DNA of 48,464 bases from Candidatus Nitrosopelagicus sp. (GTDB lineage Archaea; Thermoproteota; Nitrososphaeria; Nitrososphaerales; Nitrosopumilaceae). The position numbers and the translations under genes were made by a program. The stretch lies in contig JAOMBO010000007.1 in NCBI GenBank assembly GCA_028344575.1, positions 1-48,464 on the forward strand, read 5' to 3'. Positions 9,348-19,237 of the stretch are shown one piece after another. Positions within the stretch are counted from its first letter, which is position 1; every line of letters starts with the position of its first letter. The notes beneath the pieces are model-generated. The model saw only the letters and a list, made by a program, of their open reading frames with translations, ran no database searches and had not been told where the DNA came from.

Positions 9348-9431
9348 CGCCGAGAGAGGGATTTGAACCCCCGCGTTCTTGCGAACACAGGCTCTCAAGG
9401 CCCGCGCCCTACCAGGCTAGGCGACCTCGGC
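9348..9431 (-). tRNA. tRNA-Ser (anticodon UGA)
   Basis: An 84-nt class II tRNA. The acceptor GCCGAGG pairs with TCTCGGC (one G-T pair), and the discriminator base is G, as usual for serine tRNAs. The anticodon stem CGGGC/GCCTG encloses CTTGAGA, giving anticodon TGA, which reads UCA. The long variable arm is GTTC-GCAA-GAAC. The T arm is GGGGG-TTCAAAT-CCCTC. The 3' CCA is not encoded and there is no intron. Confidence 0.96.
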
Positions 9432-9561
9432 AAAAATTAGTGGTAAATACTGCTTAAAATTTGTAAGTATCTAAAAAAAGAATTCGAAATAAAGAATTTT
9501 ATGATTATTTTTAATTTGAGGTATGCCGATTCTCAGAACCAGATTGTAATTTTATAAAATT

Positions 9562-10097
<536 letters not shown>

Positions 10098-10180
10098 AGA
10101 CAAAGTTAGTAGTGACTAAACATAATTTATGAAAATTTTGGAAATATCTACGTTCATATCTTTTCATATTAAATTACATC

Positions 10181-10846
10181 ATGGACATTATCAAATACGA
10201 TATCTACAGTGGTCCAAATATTGGGATTTACAGTACAGTAAATGATGAATTTGTATTTTTACCAAGAGGCTTTGCAGATGGAAAATCTGAAAAATTATCA
10301 GAATATTTAGAAGTAAAACCATTAGAGATATCAGTTGCAAATGCCAGAGTGTTGGGAATTTTGATGGTAGTCAATAATCATGGTATAATCATACCAAGTA
10401 CATGTTCAGAAGGAGAATATAATCACATTAAGGAAAATACAGATCTAAATGTAGAAATTTTAGATGTAAAAAATAATGCACTTGGAAATATGATGAGCGT
10501 GAATGATAAAGGTGGAATAGTTTCACCTTTAATCCCAAAAGAAGATTTACAAAAAATACAAGATGTGTTAGACATAGAAGTAATGCAGAGTAAAATTGCA
10601 GGATTTCAGCAGGTAGGTGCAGTGATGGCTACATCAGAAAAAGGAACTATAGTACATCCAGAAACTGACGAAGAGGATATGAAAACCATTAATAATTTAC
10701 TAGGAGGAAATATCGAAGCTGCGACAATTAATGGAGGAATACCATTTGTATCATCCGGAATATTAGCGAATAAGAATTCAGTTGTTGTCGGTTCATTAAC
10801 AAATGGACCAGAAATAATGATGCTCACTAGAGCATTTTTACATTAA
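10181..10846 (+). CDS. eif6: Translation initiation factor aIF6
   Basis: Ribosome anti-association factor that binds the large subunit and keeps it from joining the small one too early. The 221 residues form the expected pentein-like fold of five repeated segments. Each has a recognisable pattern such as NARVLGILMVVNNHG, NALGNMMSVNDKG, GAVMATSEKG and GILANKNSVVVG. Length equals the archaeal family norm. The gene overlaps the convergent HisRS gene by 9 bp. The start ATG gives the normal MDIIKYDIYSGPNIG beginning. Confidence 0.95.
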   Translation: MDIIKYDIYSGPNIGIYSTVNDEFVFLPRGFADGKSEKLSEYLEVKPLEISVANARVLGILMVVNNHGIIIPSTCSEGEYNHIKENTDLNVEILDVKNNALGNMMSVNDKGGIVSPLIPKEDLQKIQDVLDIEVMQSKIAGFQQVGAVMATSEKGTIVHPETDEEDMKTINNLLGGNIEAATINGGIPFVSSGILANKNSVVVGSLTNGPEIMMLTRAFLH

Positions 10847-12109
10847 AATATTTTTCATGTGTTCTAATAACTGAGATATTGGAATTTGATTTTCATTTCT
10901 ATCAGACATATTTCTAACAACAACCATATTTTTTGAAAATTCATCTGGACCTATAATAATAACAAATTTAGAATTTGTAGACTGTTCCATTTGTTTTTTT
11001 AATGCTCTACCAGAAAGATCGATATCAGTTGGTATAGAATTTTCTCTCAATAATGATGCAATTTTAATAGCATTTGATTTCATTTCTTCATTTACATATA
11101 ATACAGATATTCTATCATCTTGTATTTTGAACATAGAATTTTGATTTTCTAATGCCAGCATAATTCGCTCAACACCCCCAGCAACTCCGGTTGCACCGAG
11201 ATCATTTCTTCCAAAGACAGAGGGTAAATTATCATATCTCCCGCCACCAACTAAAGCACCTATCTCAAAAGTTTTATCGAATGCTTCAAAAACTATTCCA
11301 GAATAATAATCAAGACCTCTAACAATTCCAAAATCAATCTGAATATTATTTACATTACGATTTTTTAGAGATTCAAATAATATTGTTAATTCAGACCAAT
11401 TCTCAAATTGAGTTACATCTAAAATTTTAGATATTTCTTTCGGAGTACCTTTTAATTTGGAAAATTCAATAATTTTTTCTAATTTTTCCTTAGCATAGCC
11501 TTTTTTCTCATATTCAGAAATAATTTCCTGTTTTGATTTTTTCTGTATTTTATCAATTGCACGAAAAATATCAGATATAAGTTCAGGTTTATCAGATTCA
11601 AAGATAGATGAAACGTATGATTGGACAATTTTTCGATGGGATATGCTGAGAATTATGTTCTCAAGACCAAGATTTGTGAAAAATTTTGATGTGAATTCAA
11701 TAATTTCTGCGTCAGTTTCAGTATTTTGTTTTCCAAAAATTTCAATATCCCATTGATGAAAAAATCTGTATCTTCCTTTTTGCGGTTCGTCATATCTCCA
11801 TACACCACCAAATGCAGATATTTTTGCTGGAAGTTTCATAGATTTTTGTCCAGTCGCATATCGTGTAAGACCAACAGTAAAATCAAACCTTAACGAAACT
11901 TCTCGATCACCTTTATCATTAAAAAAATAAACATCATCACGGATTGTAGGTCCACTCTTTGCTTCAATGACAGACATTAATTCGATTGGAGAAGGTTCCA
12001 TTAATTGAAATCCAAATATCTTTGAAGTTGAAAGAAATTTTTCTCGAATATACTCAATTTTTTCTATTTCGATATTTTCAAAATCTTTCATTCCTCGTGG
12101 TAGATCCAT
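10838..12109 (-). CDS. hisS: Histidyl-tRNA synthetase
   Basis: Class II aminoacyl-tRNA synthetase that charges tRNA-His. The 423 residues contain motif 2 (VWRYDEPQKGRYRFFHQWD), the histidine-specific segments RGLDYYSGIVFEA and GGGRYDNL, and motif 3 (GATGVAGGVERIMLAL). A C-terminal anticodon-binding domain follows (about 330-423). Length and order are normal. It is transcribed away from archease, with an 82-bp divergent spacer, and overlaps aIF6 at its 3' end by 9 bp. Confidence 0.96.
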   Translation of the reverse strand: MDLPRGMKDFENIEIEKIEYIREKFLSTSKIFGFQLMEPSPIELMSVIEAKSGPTIRDDVYFFNDKGDREVSLRFDFTVGLTRYATGQKSMKLPAKISAFGGVWRYDEPQKGRYRFFHQWDIEIFGKQNTETDAEIIEFTSKFFTNLGLENIILSISHRKIVQSYVSSIFESDKPELISDIFRAIDKIQKKSKQEIISEYEKKGYAKEKLEKIIEFSKLKGTPKEISKILDVTQFENWSELTILFESLKNRNVNNIQIDFGIVRGLDYYSGIVFEAFDKTFEIGALVGGGRYDNLPSVFGRNDLGATGVAGGVERIMLALENQNSMFKIQDDRISVLYVNEEMKSNAIKIASLLRENSIPTDIDLSGRALKKQMEQSTNSKFVIIIGPDEFSKNMVVVRNMSDRNENQIPISQLLEHMKNILM

Positions 12110-12191
12110 TTACAAAAAAAATTGAAACAAAGAATTTAGACTTTACTGTTGTAGTTGTAACTAATTAATAACAGAATAGCAGGAATATGGA

Positions 12192-12608
12192 ATGAGTTAC
12201 AAAACATTAGAACATGCAACTGATGCAATAATTGAAGTTACAGCAGATAATTTAAAAGAAGCATTTGAAATAGCAGGAATTTCAGTTATAGATACAATTC
12301 TAGATAGTTCTAAAGTCGAAGAAAATCATACTAAAAACCTAATTGTAAAAGGAAAAGATTTGAAATATTTGTTGTATAATTGGCTTGAAGAAATTATAAT
12401 TTTAACTATTACAGATGGATTTGCTGGAAAAAGAATTCTATTGGATATTACAAAAAATGATGAATACCAAATTAATGCAGAAATTTTTGGAGAAACAATA
12501 GATTTGAAAAAACATGAATTTAAAGTTGAAATAAAATCTCCTACATTTCATGAAATGGAAATTGAAGAAAATGAGAAAGTTAGAATGAAATACTTACTTG
12601 ATTTGTAA
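12192..12608 (+). CDS. Archease
   Basis: Small accessory protein that promotes multiple turnover of the RtcB tRNA ligase by aiding guanylylation; RtcB itself is not in this window. The 138 residues match the family. The N-terminal YKTLEHATDAIIEV has the conserved H and D pair, the middle has LLYNWLEEIII, and the C-terminus has VKSPTFH-type and final DL features (IKSPTFHEM, KYLLDL). TATA-like TAATTAATAA lies about 25 bp before the ATG. A thioredoxin gene follows after 32 bp on the same strand. Confidence 0.93.
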   Translation: MSYKTLEHATDAIIEVTADNLKEAFEIAGISVIDTILDSSKVEENHTKNLIVKGKDLKYLLYNWLEEIIILTITDGFAGKRILLDITKNDEYQINAEIFGETIDLKKHEFKVEIKSPTFHEMEIEENEKVRMKYLLDL

Positions 12609-12640
12609 TACAATAAATATTGTAATTAAAATAAAAAATT

Positions 12641-13051
12641 ATGGAAGATGATGAATTTGAAAGAATACAGAAGAAACAATTAGAAGATTTAGTCAAACAA
12701 CAAAATCTTAACAATATTTTAGATGAAACACCAGTGATGGAGTTAACATCAGAAAATTTTAATCGAGAGATGGCAAATAATGATTTACTTTTGGTAGATT
12801 TTTGGGCAGAATGGTGTGGACCGTGTAAATCAATGCATCCAATATTTACCAGAATGGCAAAAAAATACAAGCGTGTTAGATTTGCAAGAGTAAATGTGGA
12901 TAATGCTCAAGACATTGCAAGAAAATATGGAGTTCAATCAATTCCAACATTCATTATGTTCAAAAATGGGGAAATTGCAAATACGATGGTGGGAGCAGTA
13001 GGAGAACCAGGAATACACATGATTTGTAAAAAATTTATAGATAATCAATAA
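12641..13051 (+). CDS. Thioredoxin with N-terminal helical extension
   Basis: Thiol-disulfide oxidoreductase of the thioredoxin fold. The active site WAEWCGPCKSM lies near residue 57, and the cis-proline loop reads SIPTFIMFKNG. The 136 residues are about 30 longer than a minimal thioredoxin because of a charged N-terminal helix (FERIQKKQLEDLVKQQ). That extension distinguishes it from the second thioredoxin in the window at 23.7 kb. It follows archease by 32 bp and overlaps the convergent aIF5B gene by 7 bp. Confidence 0.94.
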   Translation: MEDDEFERIQKKQLEDLVKQQNLNNILDETPVMELTSENFNREMANNDLLLVDFWAEWCGPCKSMHPIFTRMAKKYKRVRFARVNVDNAQDIARKYGVQSIPTFIMFKNGEIANTMVGAVGEPGIHMICKKFIDNQ

Positions 13052-14826
13052 CCATAAACTGGATTGGTTTCTCTTTGTATACGAACAATTTCATTAAGTG
13101 TTTGTAATTCTTCAGAAGAAAGTTTGTGAGCATATTTTTTCAATAGTTGCTTCGCTTCTGATGGAGAAGGTAAAGTATAGAAAACATCTTCTTCATTTAC
13201 CTGTCGTCCAATTGTAACATTTTGTACTGAGCAAGCAACCTCTTCACCAGTTTTAACTTCTTTTACGGTTTTACCATCTGCTTCAAGAGAATGAATGTTA
13301 CCAATTTTTTTACCAGTTTTATTTGTAAATGCAATTTTTTGTCGAAGTATACCAACATCCACACGTATACCAAATACAGCAGGATTGTTGTTACGAAAAG
13401 TATAACCTTTTAGAAAAGTAAATTTTGATATCGGGGTGAATTCTTTAAAAATAGAGTTTTCAAGATCAGATTTGTCATCATCTACCCATTGTGAGTAAGT
13501 ATCAATTAGACTGTAGATTACTTTATCTTCAAATACTCTTATGTGACTTTCATCACATTCAATTTTTGCATCATCAAATACTTTTACATTAAATGACAAA
13601 ACAACACCGAGATGACGATCTTTATCTTTAATGGCTTTTGCTTGCATTACATCTCTACGTGTAACAGGACCAATGTCTGCTTTTGCTATAGGAACTTGTT
13701 GTCTTCTAAGCATTTCAGTAATTGCTTCCAAGGAACCAATTGTATCACATTTCAGAATTACTCCAGTTGTTTCAGTATCAATGAAAACAGATTCCATTTC
13801 AGATTCAAGTGTTTTTTTGAATTCTTCGCTAGTCTCTTGATTTGAAGATGCGTAAACAGTAGTGCCTGGAAGAACTCCCTCTAGATCTGGCGATGCGATT
13901 TTTATTCCTGCTGCTGCTTGTACTTGATCTATCGGTTTGAATTTATCTCGTGGATCACGCATTTCATCTAAAGCTTTTGGTAGTAAGAGAGCTTTTGGTT
14001 TTGTGATTATTACAGAATCTCTTTTTGCAACAATAATGTTATCATCTTTTTTCAAATGACCATCAATTAGTATCATATTTGCAGTAGGACCTAATCCAAC
14101 TTCATCATTTACTTCTAAAATAATTCCACGTGTTTGTTTTTCTTCTTGTTCAAGTTTTTTACCAAGAAATTGTTGTGTTAAACCAACTAAAACTGCCAAT
14201 AATTCAGGTATACCAACACCAGATCTAGCACTTACAGGTACAATTGATATCTCTTTTTTGAAATCTTGTACTCGATAAAACGCTTCAGATTGATACCCCA
14301 GTATGGATAATGCACCAACAACATTATAGATCTGTTCATCAATGTTTGTCTGAATAGATGGAGGTTGTTTCTTTATTGCTTGAGATATGTATGCATCATC
14401 TGTTGCTTGCCAACCAGATATCATATCGACCTTGTTTAATGCAACCACAAATGGAACTTTACGACTTTCAAGAATTTTCAAGCTCTCATTTGTTTGAGGT
14501 TGAAATCCTCGATTAATGTCAACAACCAAAATTGCAATATCAGCAGCAGAACCACCTCTAGCTCTAAGATTTGTGAATACTTCATGTCCAGGTGTATCAA
14601 TTACTAAAAGTCCAGGAACTTTATTTTCTGCTTTTCCTAATTTTTCATAAAGTGAACCACATAATTTTTGAATAACTTCATCAGGTAAGAAACTCGCTCC
14701 AATGTGTTGAGTTATACCACCAGCTTCTCTACCTTGTACGCCAGTTCCTCGAACTTTATCTAAAAGGGATGTTTTCCCTGAATCAACGTGACCTAATACA
14801 GCCACTATGGGTTGTCTTATACGCAA
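13045..14826 (-). CDS. infB: Translation initiation factor aIF5B
   Basis: GTPase that promotes ribosomal subunit joining. Near the N-terminus are G1 GHVDSGKTSL (about 12-21), G2 and GGITQHIGA, G3 DTPGHE, and G4 NKVD. These are followed by domain II, the Rossmann-like domain III and a domain IV barrel, as in archaeal and eukaryotic factors. The 593 residues fit the archaeal form without the long eukaryotic N-terminal extension. The start is TTG at 14826, a few bases after the NDK stop, so it is the last gene of the L7Ae-S28e-L24e-NDK-aIF5B operon. Confidence 0.96.
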   Translation of the reverse strand: MRIRQPIVAVLGHVDSGKTSLLDKVRGTGVQGREAGGITQHIGASFLPDEVIQKLCGSLYEKLGKAENKVPGLLVIDTPGHEVFTNLRARGGSAADIAILVVDINRGFQPQTNESLKILESRKVPFVVALNKVDMISGWQATDDAYISQAIKKQPPSIQTNIDEQIYNVVGALSILGYQSEAFYRVQDFKKEISIVPVSARSGVGIPELLAVLVGLTQQFLGKKLEQEEKQTRGIILEVNDEVGLGPTANMILIDGHLKKDDNIIVAKRDSVIITKPKALLLPKALDEMRDPRDKFKPIDQVQAAAGIKIASPDLEGVLPGTTVYASSNQETSEEFKKTLESEMESVFIDTETTGVILKCDTIGSLEAITEMLRRQQVPIAKADIGPVTRRDVMQAKAIKDKDRHLGVVLSFNVKVFDDAKIECDESHIRVFEDKVIYSLIDTYSQWVDDDKSDLENSIFKEFTPISKFTFLKGYTFRNNNPAVFGIRVDVGILRQKIAFTNKTGKKIGNIHSLEADGKTVKEVKTGEEVACSVQNVTIGRQVNEEDVFYTLPSPSEAKQLLKKYAHKLSSEELQTLNEIVRIQRETNPVYGY

Positions 14827-14832
14827 TGTGAA

Positions 14833-15234
14833 TCACTTGAATACCACACTTAGTTCTTTATCAAAGCTTTCTGTTGAATCAGATGCGTGAATAATGTTTT
14901 CAGTGAAGCCTAAACCAAAATCACCTCTAATCGAACCAGGTTCAGCTTCAAAGGATTTTGTTGCACCAACCATTTGTCTAGTTGTAGCAACTGCATTATT
15001 ACCTTCTACAACTGTAACAACAACTGGACCAGATGTCATATACTCTAACAGTTCACCAAAAAATGGTTTGTCTTTATGAACTGAATAGAACTCTGTTGCT
15101 AATTCTTTTGTAAATGTGAACATTTTTAATTTTAAGATGGTAAAACCTCTTTTTTCAAATCTTGAAACTATTTCTCCAACTAATTTTCGTTGTACACCAT
15201 CAGGTTTTACAATGAATAATGTTTGTTCAGACAA
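14833..15234 (-). CDS. ndk: Nucleoside diphosphate kinase
   Basis: Transfers the gamma-phosphate of ATP to other nucleoside diphosphates through a phosphohistidine. The 133 residues include the N-terminal TLFIVKPDGVQR and the active-site motif NIIHASDS, with the catalytic His near residue 114. The start is TTG, one base after the L24e stop. A position in a ribosomal-protein/aIF5B operon is common in archaea and couples nucleotide supply to translation. Confidence 0.97.
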   Translation of the reverse strand: MSEQTLFIVKPDGVQRKLVGEIVSRFEKRGFTILKLKMFTFTKELATEFYSVHKDKPFFGELLEYMTSGPVVVTVVEGNNAVATTRQMVGATKSFEAEPGSIRGDFGLGFTENIIHASDSTESFDKELSVVFK

Positions 15235-15235
15235 T

Positions 15236-15439
15236 TTACTTCTTAACTTTAATTCCGCCTTTAACGAATTTTTCAGTCCATTTAAATTTTCTAGGATCTC
15301 TTCCGAGTTTCATGTAATTTTTTTTACATTTTGCAGAACAAAACCATCTTACAGTTCCATCATTTTTTACATTCATTGTTCCAGTACCTTTTGCAACAGG
15401 ACGACCACAAAAACTGCAAGGTTTTACTAATAGACTCAT
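15236..15439 (-). CDS. rpl24e: Ribosomal protein L24e
   Basis: Large-subunit zinc-binding ribosomal protein found in archaea and eukaryotes. The 67 residues contain C8-S-F-C11 near the start and a matching pair C33 and C37 (FCSAKCKK), giving a four-Cys zinc site, then basic RDPRKFKW. Length is normal. It lies between S28e and NDK with gaps of 9 and 1 bp. Confidence 0.96.
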   Translation of the reverse strand: MSLLVKPCSFCGRPVAKGTGTMNVKNDGTVRWFCSAKCKKNYMKLGRDPRKFKWTEKFVKGGIKVKK

Positions 15440-15448
15440 AATTTATCA

Positions 15449-15673
15449 CTAATGTAATTTCTTTGCCTCACGTTCAGTTTCACGTAGAATGAGAACTTCT
15501 CCAACTCTAGGAGAACCTTTTACATTTCTAGTGAGAACACGGCCTTTGTCTTTACCTTCACGAACTTTAACTCTAACTTGAATAACTTCTCCTGCAATAC
15601 CAGTTCTTCCAACAATTTGAATAATATCTGCAGGACTTAATTGATCAGATTCTGATTCTTTTTGCTGACTCAT
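15449..15673 (-). CDS. rps28e: Ribosomal protein S28e
   Basis: Small-subunit protein of archaea and eukaryotes with an OB fold. The 74 residues carry the family-specific [16 protein letters not shown] and the C-terminal [21 protein letters not shown]. Its ATG overlaps the L7Ae stop by 4 bp, indicating translational coupling. Confidence 0.96.
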   Translation of the reverse strand: MSQQKESESDQLSPADIIQIVGRTGIAGEVIQVRVKVREGKDKGRVLTRNVKGSPRVGEVLILRETEREAKKLH

Positions 15674-16056
15674 TCTTCAGTCGAGCCACCTTTCAATTTA
15701 GCTAGTGATGCAACTACTTCATCAACAATATGTGATGCATCTCCTGAATCTAATATAGCAGCGGCAGCTGATGTGACATCAATTCCAAGAGCCTTTCCTA
15801 ATTCTTGTTTACTTGGAACAAATGCATAAGCTGCTTTTTGTTCTTCACAGATTAGTGGAAGATGGGCTACAACCTCTGGGGGTTCTACATCTTCTGCAAT
15901 AATGATTAATTTGCTAATTCCACGTTCAATGGCTTTTGTTGCCTCATTTGTACCTCTAACAACTTTACCAGATGTAGCAGATACTCTTAGGGCTTCAAGG
16001 ATCGGACTAACAAGTTCTTCTGGTGTTTCAGTTTTTACGTAATATGGTTTAGCCAT
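15670..16056 (-). CDS. rpl7ae: Ribosomal protein L7Ae
   Basis: Kink-turn RNA-binding protein, a component of the large subunit and of archaeal C/D and H/ACA RNPs and RNase P. With the ATG at 16056 it has 128 residues. The RNA-binding segment [12 protein letters not shown] and the adjacent [16 protein letters not shown] are typical. An ATG three codons upstream (16065) is open, but TTAAATAT at 16080-16087 lies 27 bp before 16056, so the shorter form is preferred as a leaderless start. This is the first gene of the translation operon. Confidence 0.96.
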   Translation of the reverse strand: MAKPYYVKTETPEELVSPILEALRVSATSGKVVRGTNEATKAIERGISKLIIIAEDVEPPEVVAHLPLICEEQKAAYAFVPSKQELGKALGIDVTSAAAAILDSGDASHIVDEVVASLAKLKGGSTEE

Positions 16057-16079
16057 TATGAGCATGCTCCAAAATGGTC

Positions 16080-16087
16080 TTAAATAT
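16080..16087 (-). promoter_or_regulatory. TATA-like promoter of the L7Ae-aIF5B operon
   Basis: On the minus strand ATATTTAA is centred about 27 bp before the L7Ae ATG at 16056. It sits in the 35-bp gap between L7Ae and the upstream phosphohexomutase gene, so the translation operon probably has its own promoter. Confidence 0.5.
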
Positions 16088-16091
16088 GTTA

Positions 16092-17435
16092 TCAGGAGAG
16101 AATTGATTTGGTTTTTTCAACAAAATTAGAGATTAATGAATCAAGATTTTGTTGAGAATTTGATTCTCCATAAATTCTGATAATTGGTTCTGTTCCACTG
16201 GGTCTAATCATGACCCAATTGTTTTCATCCACTTGGATTTTGATTCCATCAGAGGTATTTGAATCAGGGAATTCTCTCAAAAGTTCTGAAATAACAGTTT
16301 TTGATTGTTCTAAAGAACATTCTATCTTTGTTTTAGTGGTAAAACTAGGTGGAAGATTTTTGATGTTTTGACTAAGATTTGATTCTGATTTAGACAATAG
16401 ATCTAACATTAATGCCAAAGTCATAGCACCGTCTCTTACATGATTATGCGTTCCAAACATGAATCCTCCATTTTCTTCATAACCAATTAATGCATCATCA
16501 GTTACCATTCTTCTAGAAACTTCTACACTACCCACTTTTGTTCGTACTACGTGAGAATTACTCTTTTCAACAATAGTTTCAATAATGTTACCAGAGTTTA
16601 GACAGGTCACTACTTGTGAGTTCGGATATTGTTGAAGTAAATAATCACAAAGAAGTAAAGCTGAACTATCACCTGTTAGAATTCTTCCAGTTTCATCACA
16701 AAAAATACTCCTATCACCATCACCATCAAATGCGATTCCAAAATTTGAATTTGTATCATTAACTAGACTAGATAGTTCTTCAAGATTTTGAGGAGTAGGT
16801 TCCGAACCACGACCTGGAAAATTGCCATCAATTTTTTCATTTATAGTGTAAACATCACACCCTAATTTTTCACATAATTGTTTTGCAGTAACAGATTGTG
16901 CACCATTTCCAAGATCAAGACAAACCTTGAATTTTTTTGCCTTAATGAAATTGACATCTACTAGAGAAATTATTCCATTGATATATGTGGAAATAACATT
17001 TTTTTCTTCAAATGATTTACCAAATGTATTAGTTTTAATCCAATTTTTTTCATCAAAAATTTGCTCTATTTTTCGTTCATCCTCACGGGAGATTTCAACA
17101 CCGTCAAATGCAACAGGTTTGATTCCATTATATTTTCCAGGATTGTGTGATGCAGTAATCATCAATCCACCATCATATCCTAATTTTTTTGTCGCATATT
17201 CTAAGCAAGGAGTAGGCACAAGTCCAGCCATATAGCAATCTAAACCCGAATAATTTAATGCCGAAGAAACAATTTTTGCAACAATTGGACTAGAATGTCT
17301 TCCATCATACCCTACCAGAATTTTTCCTTTTTTGAAATATGCAGCCAGTGACATAACAAGATCATTAACAAACTCCAGTGTAAAATCTTCAGAGAAAACA
17401 CCACGAACCCCATTTGTACCAAATAATTTTTTCAT
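16092..17435 (-). CDS. glmM: Phosphoglucosamine mutase / phosphomannomutase
   Basis: Alpha-D-phosphohexomutase that interconverts sugar 1- and 6-phosphates and supplies UDP-sugars or GDP-mannose for surface glycans. The 447 residues have the N-terminal FGTNGVRG, the phosphoserine loop TASHNPG (Ser96), the metal loop DGDGDR near 240, the sugar loop YEENGG and the phosphate-binding RPSGTEP near the C-terminus. Substrate choice between glucosamine and mannose phosphate is not certain. The gene could feed the GT4 transferase at 2.1 kb. It is divergent from tRNA-Leu. Confidence 0.9.
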   Translation of the reverse strand: MKKLFGTNGVRGVFSEDFTLEFVNDLVMSLAAYFKKGKILVGYDGRHSSPIVAKIVSSALNYSGLDCYMAGLVPTPCLEYATKKLGYDGGLMITASHNPGKYNGIKPVAFDGVEISREDERKIEQIFDEKNWIKTNTFGKSFEEKNVISTYINGIISLVDVNFIKAKKFKVCLDLGNGAQSVTAKQLCEKLGCDVYTINEKIDGNFPGRGSEPTPQNLEELSSLVNDTNSNFGIAFDGDGDRSIFCDETGRILTGDSSALLLCDYLLQQYPNSQVVTCLNSGNIIETIVEKSNSHVVRTKVGSVEVSRRMVTDDALIGYEENGGFMFGTHNHVRDGAMTLALMLDLLSKSESNLSQNIKNLPPSFTTKTKIECSLEQSKTVISELLREFPDSNTSDGIKIQVDENNWVMIRPSGTEPIIRIYGESNSQQNLDSLISNFVEKTKSILS

Positions 17436-17482
17436 ATTATCAATTCAATACCGATAAATTTGTCTGTTGTTGCACAATCCTT

Positions 17483-17567
17483 GCGGGTGTCGCCCAGCCT
17501 GGTCAAAGGCGCAGGGTTTAGGACCCTGTCTCTTAGGAGTTCGTGGGTTCGAATCCCACCACCCGCA
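17483..17567 (+). tRNA. tRNA-Leu (anticodon UAG)
   Basis: An 85-nt class II tRNA. The acceptor GCGGGTG pairs fully with CACCCGC and the discriminator is A, as expected for leucine. The anticodon arm CAGGG-TTTAGGA-CCCTG gives anticodon TAG, reading CUA. A long variable arm follows, and the T arm is GTGGG-TTCGAAT-CCCAC. No intron and no encoded CCA. Confidence 0.97.
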
Positions 17568-17619
17568 TTATTTGATTTTTTTTACAAGATACCTTAAGCA
17601 TATATGAGATTAAACAGAA

Positions 17620-18471
17620 ATGTCGGCATTGAAAAAAACATTAATCGGAATCACAGTTGTAGGAAAAGATAAAGAAGGAATTGTAGCTAATTTCACAAAT
17701 TTTGTTTTTGAACGAAAAGGCAACTTAGAGAGAGTTAATCAAAATGTCATCAAAGGTCTTTTTGGAATGTATTTGGAAGCATCATTCGGAAAAAAGATGG
17801 ATATTAAGAGATTTGATTCTGATTTAGAAAAACTAGGTAAACAATTACACATGGAAGTTAATACACATCATGAATCAAATTCACAAAAAAATATTGCAGT
17901 CTTTGTTACAAAGGAACCACATTGTCTTCAAACATTAATTCGTGCGCAATCAAAAAAAGAACTCAAAGGAAAGATTGCCGTAGTAATAGGTACAGATAAT
18001 ACTCTTTCAGGAATGGCCAAAAAAGCAAAATTACCTTTTGTATTAATTAATGAAAAAAGTCAAGATAAAGCTGAAGCCAAAATAATTCAAGTTTGTAAAA
18101 AATACGATATTGATTTGATCGCATTGGCAAGGTATATGAGAATATTAACACCAAATTTTGTTTGGAGATATCCAAATAGAATAATTAACATTCATCCATC
18201 ACTACTACCTGCATTTCCAGGAGCAATGGCTTATGCACAAGCTTTCGAAAGAGGAACAAAAATTATCGGAGTGACATCACATTATGTTACAGAAAATCTT
18301 GATCAAGGACCAATAATTTTCCAAGATTCATTTGATGTTAAACCTGAACATACATTGGAATTAATAAAACGTGCAGGACAAAAACTTGAAGCAGAGGTTT
18401 TGTTAAAGGCAGTAAAAATGCATCTAGCAGATAAATTAGAAGTTAGATGGAGAAAAGTACATACAAAGTGA
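17620..18471 (+). CDS. purU: Formyltetrahydrofolate deformylase-like protein (PurU family)
   Basis: An N-terminal ACT domain (about 1-85) is followed by a formyltransferase-fold domain (about 90-283). The hydrolase core shows NIHPSLLPAFPG, GVTSHYV and DQGPIIFQ, preserving the Asn-His-Asp triad of this fold. Bacterial PurU releases formate from 10-formyl-THF. Whether the archaeal protein uses a folate or a related pterin is open. Length (283) is normal. It is followed closely by a creatininase-family gene, and the pair might act on formylated purine or pterin intermediates; this is inferred from order only. Confidence 0.85.
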   Translation: MSALKKTLIGITVVGKDKEGIVANFTNFVFERKGNLERVNQNVIKGLFGMYLEASFGKKMDIKRFDSDLEKLGKQLHMEVNTHHESNSQKNIAVFVTKEPHCLQTLIRAQSKKELKGKIAVVIGTDNTLSGMAKKAKLPFVLINEKSQDKAEAKIIQVCKKYDIDLIALARYMRILTPNFVWRYPNRIINIHPSLLPAFPGAMAYAQAFERGTKIIGVTSHYVTENLDQGPIIFQDSFDVKPEHTLELIKRAGQKLEAEVLLKAVKMHLADKLEVRWRKVHTK

Positions 18472-18475
18472 TTTG

Positions 18476-19168
18476 ATGATTATTCGTGATCAATTTGATC
18501 CTGATTTGAGAAAGCTGATCAAAAAAAAGAAACAGATTGCCATCATACCAGTTGGCTCAATTGAACAACACGGTCCACATTTACCAATTTCAACAGATTC
18601 AGATATTGTAACAGAAATTTCATTACAATTATCAGACAAGATAAATGGAGTTTTACTACCTACAATCAATTATGGAATTTCAGATGAACATTTTCCATTC
18701 TTTAATCTGAGCATAAAAAAATCTACATTATCAAGAATTTTAGAAGATATTTGTGAATCATTAATTAAAAATGGAATTTCCAGAATTCTAATAATTAATG
18801 GTCATTATGGAAATTTAGACTCTTTGAAAAGTTTTGAGAAAAAACAAAAGAATAATCGAAAAATCAAGGTTTTCTCATATTGGAAATATATGGACAGAGA
18901 GTTTGATCACGCAGGAAATGTGGAAACTTCAATCATGCTAACAATTTCAAAGAAGATCAATATGAGAAAGGCGAAAAAAGGTTTTCAAACAGATGGAATG
19001 TCAAAAAAAGAAATTTCAAAAATTAATAAATTGGCACAGAAATCATTTCCAAAAGTAACAGGAAATGGAGTTTGGGGCGATCCAACTAAAGCATCAGCAA
19101 CATTAGGAAGGAAAATCATTAAGGAAGTTGTGAATAATCTTGTAAAAGAGTCAAACTTGACTTACTGA
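18476..19168 (+). CDS. Creatininase-family amidohydrolase (possible ArfB-type deformylase)
   Basis: Metal-dependent amidohydrolase. The metal-binding motif IEQHGPHLPISTDSD has the family's E, H and D ligands, and INGHYGN and HAGNVETS supply the rest. In archaea this family includes ArfB, the formamide hydrolase of riboflavin and F420 synthesis. That is a reasonable candidate since F420 occurs in this group, but creatinine amidohydrolase-like proteins of other function exist. The ATG at 18476 gives 230 residues. A TTG one codon earlier is also open. It starts 4 bp after the PurU-like gene, implying co-expression. Confidence 0.82.
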   Translation: MIIRDQFDPDLRKLIKKKKQIAIIPVGSIEQHGPHLPISTDSDIVTEISLQLSDKINGVLLPTINYGISDEHFPFFNLSIKKSTLSRILEDICESLIKNGISRILIINGHYGNLDSLKSFEKKQKNNRKIKVFSYWKYMDREFDHAGNVETSIMLTISKKINMRKAKKGFQTDGMSKKEISKINKLAQKSFPKVTGNGVWGDPTKASATLGRKIIKEVVNNLVKESNLTY

Positions 19169-19237
19169 AACAAAACCAAAAATTCACCAGTGAACGTTTA
19201 ATATACTCCTCATTATGGAATTCAATAAGTGAAATAA

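Noticed and set aside
9432-9561. Possible small RNA gene in the 130-bp gap between tRNA-Ser and the ferredoxin gene
   Set aside because: The stretch is A/T-rich with only a weak inverted repeat; no C/D or H/ACA box set or stable stem was seen.
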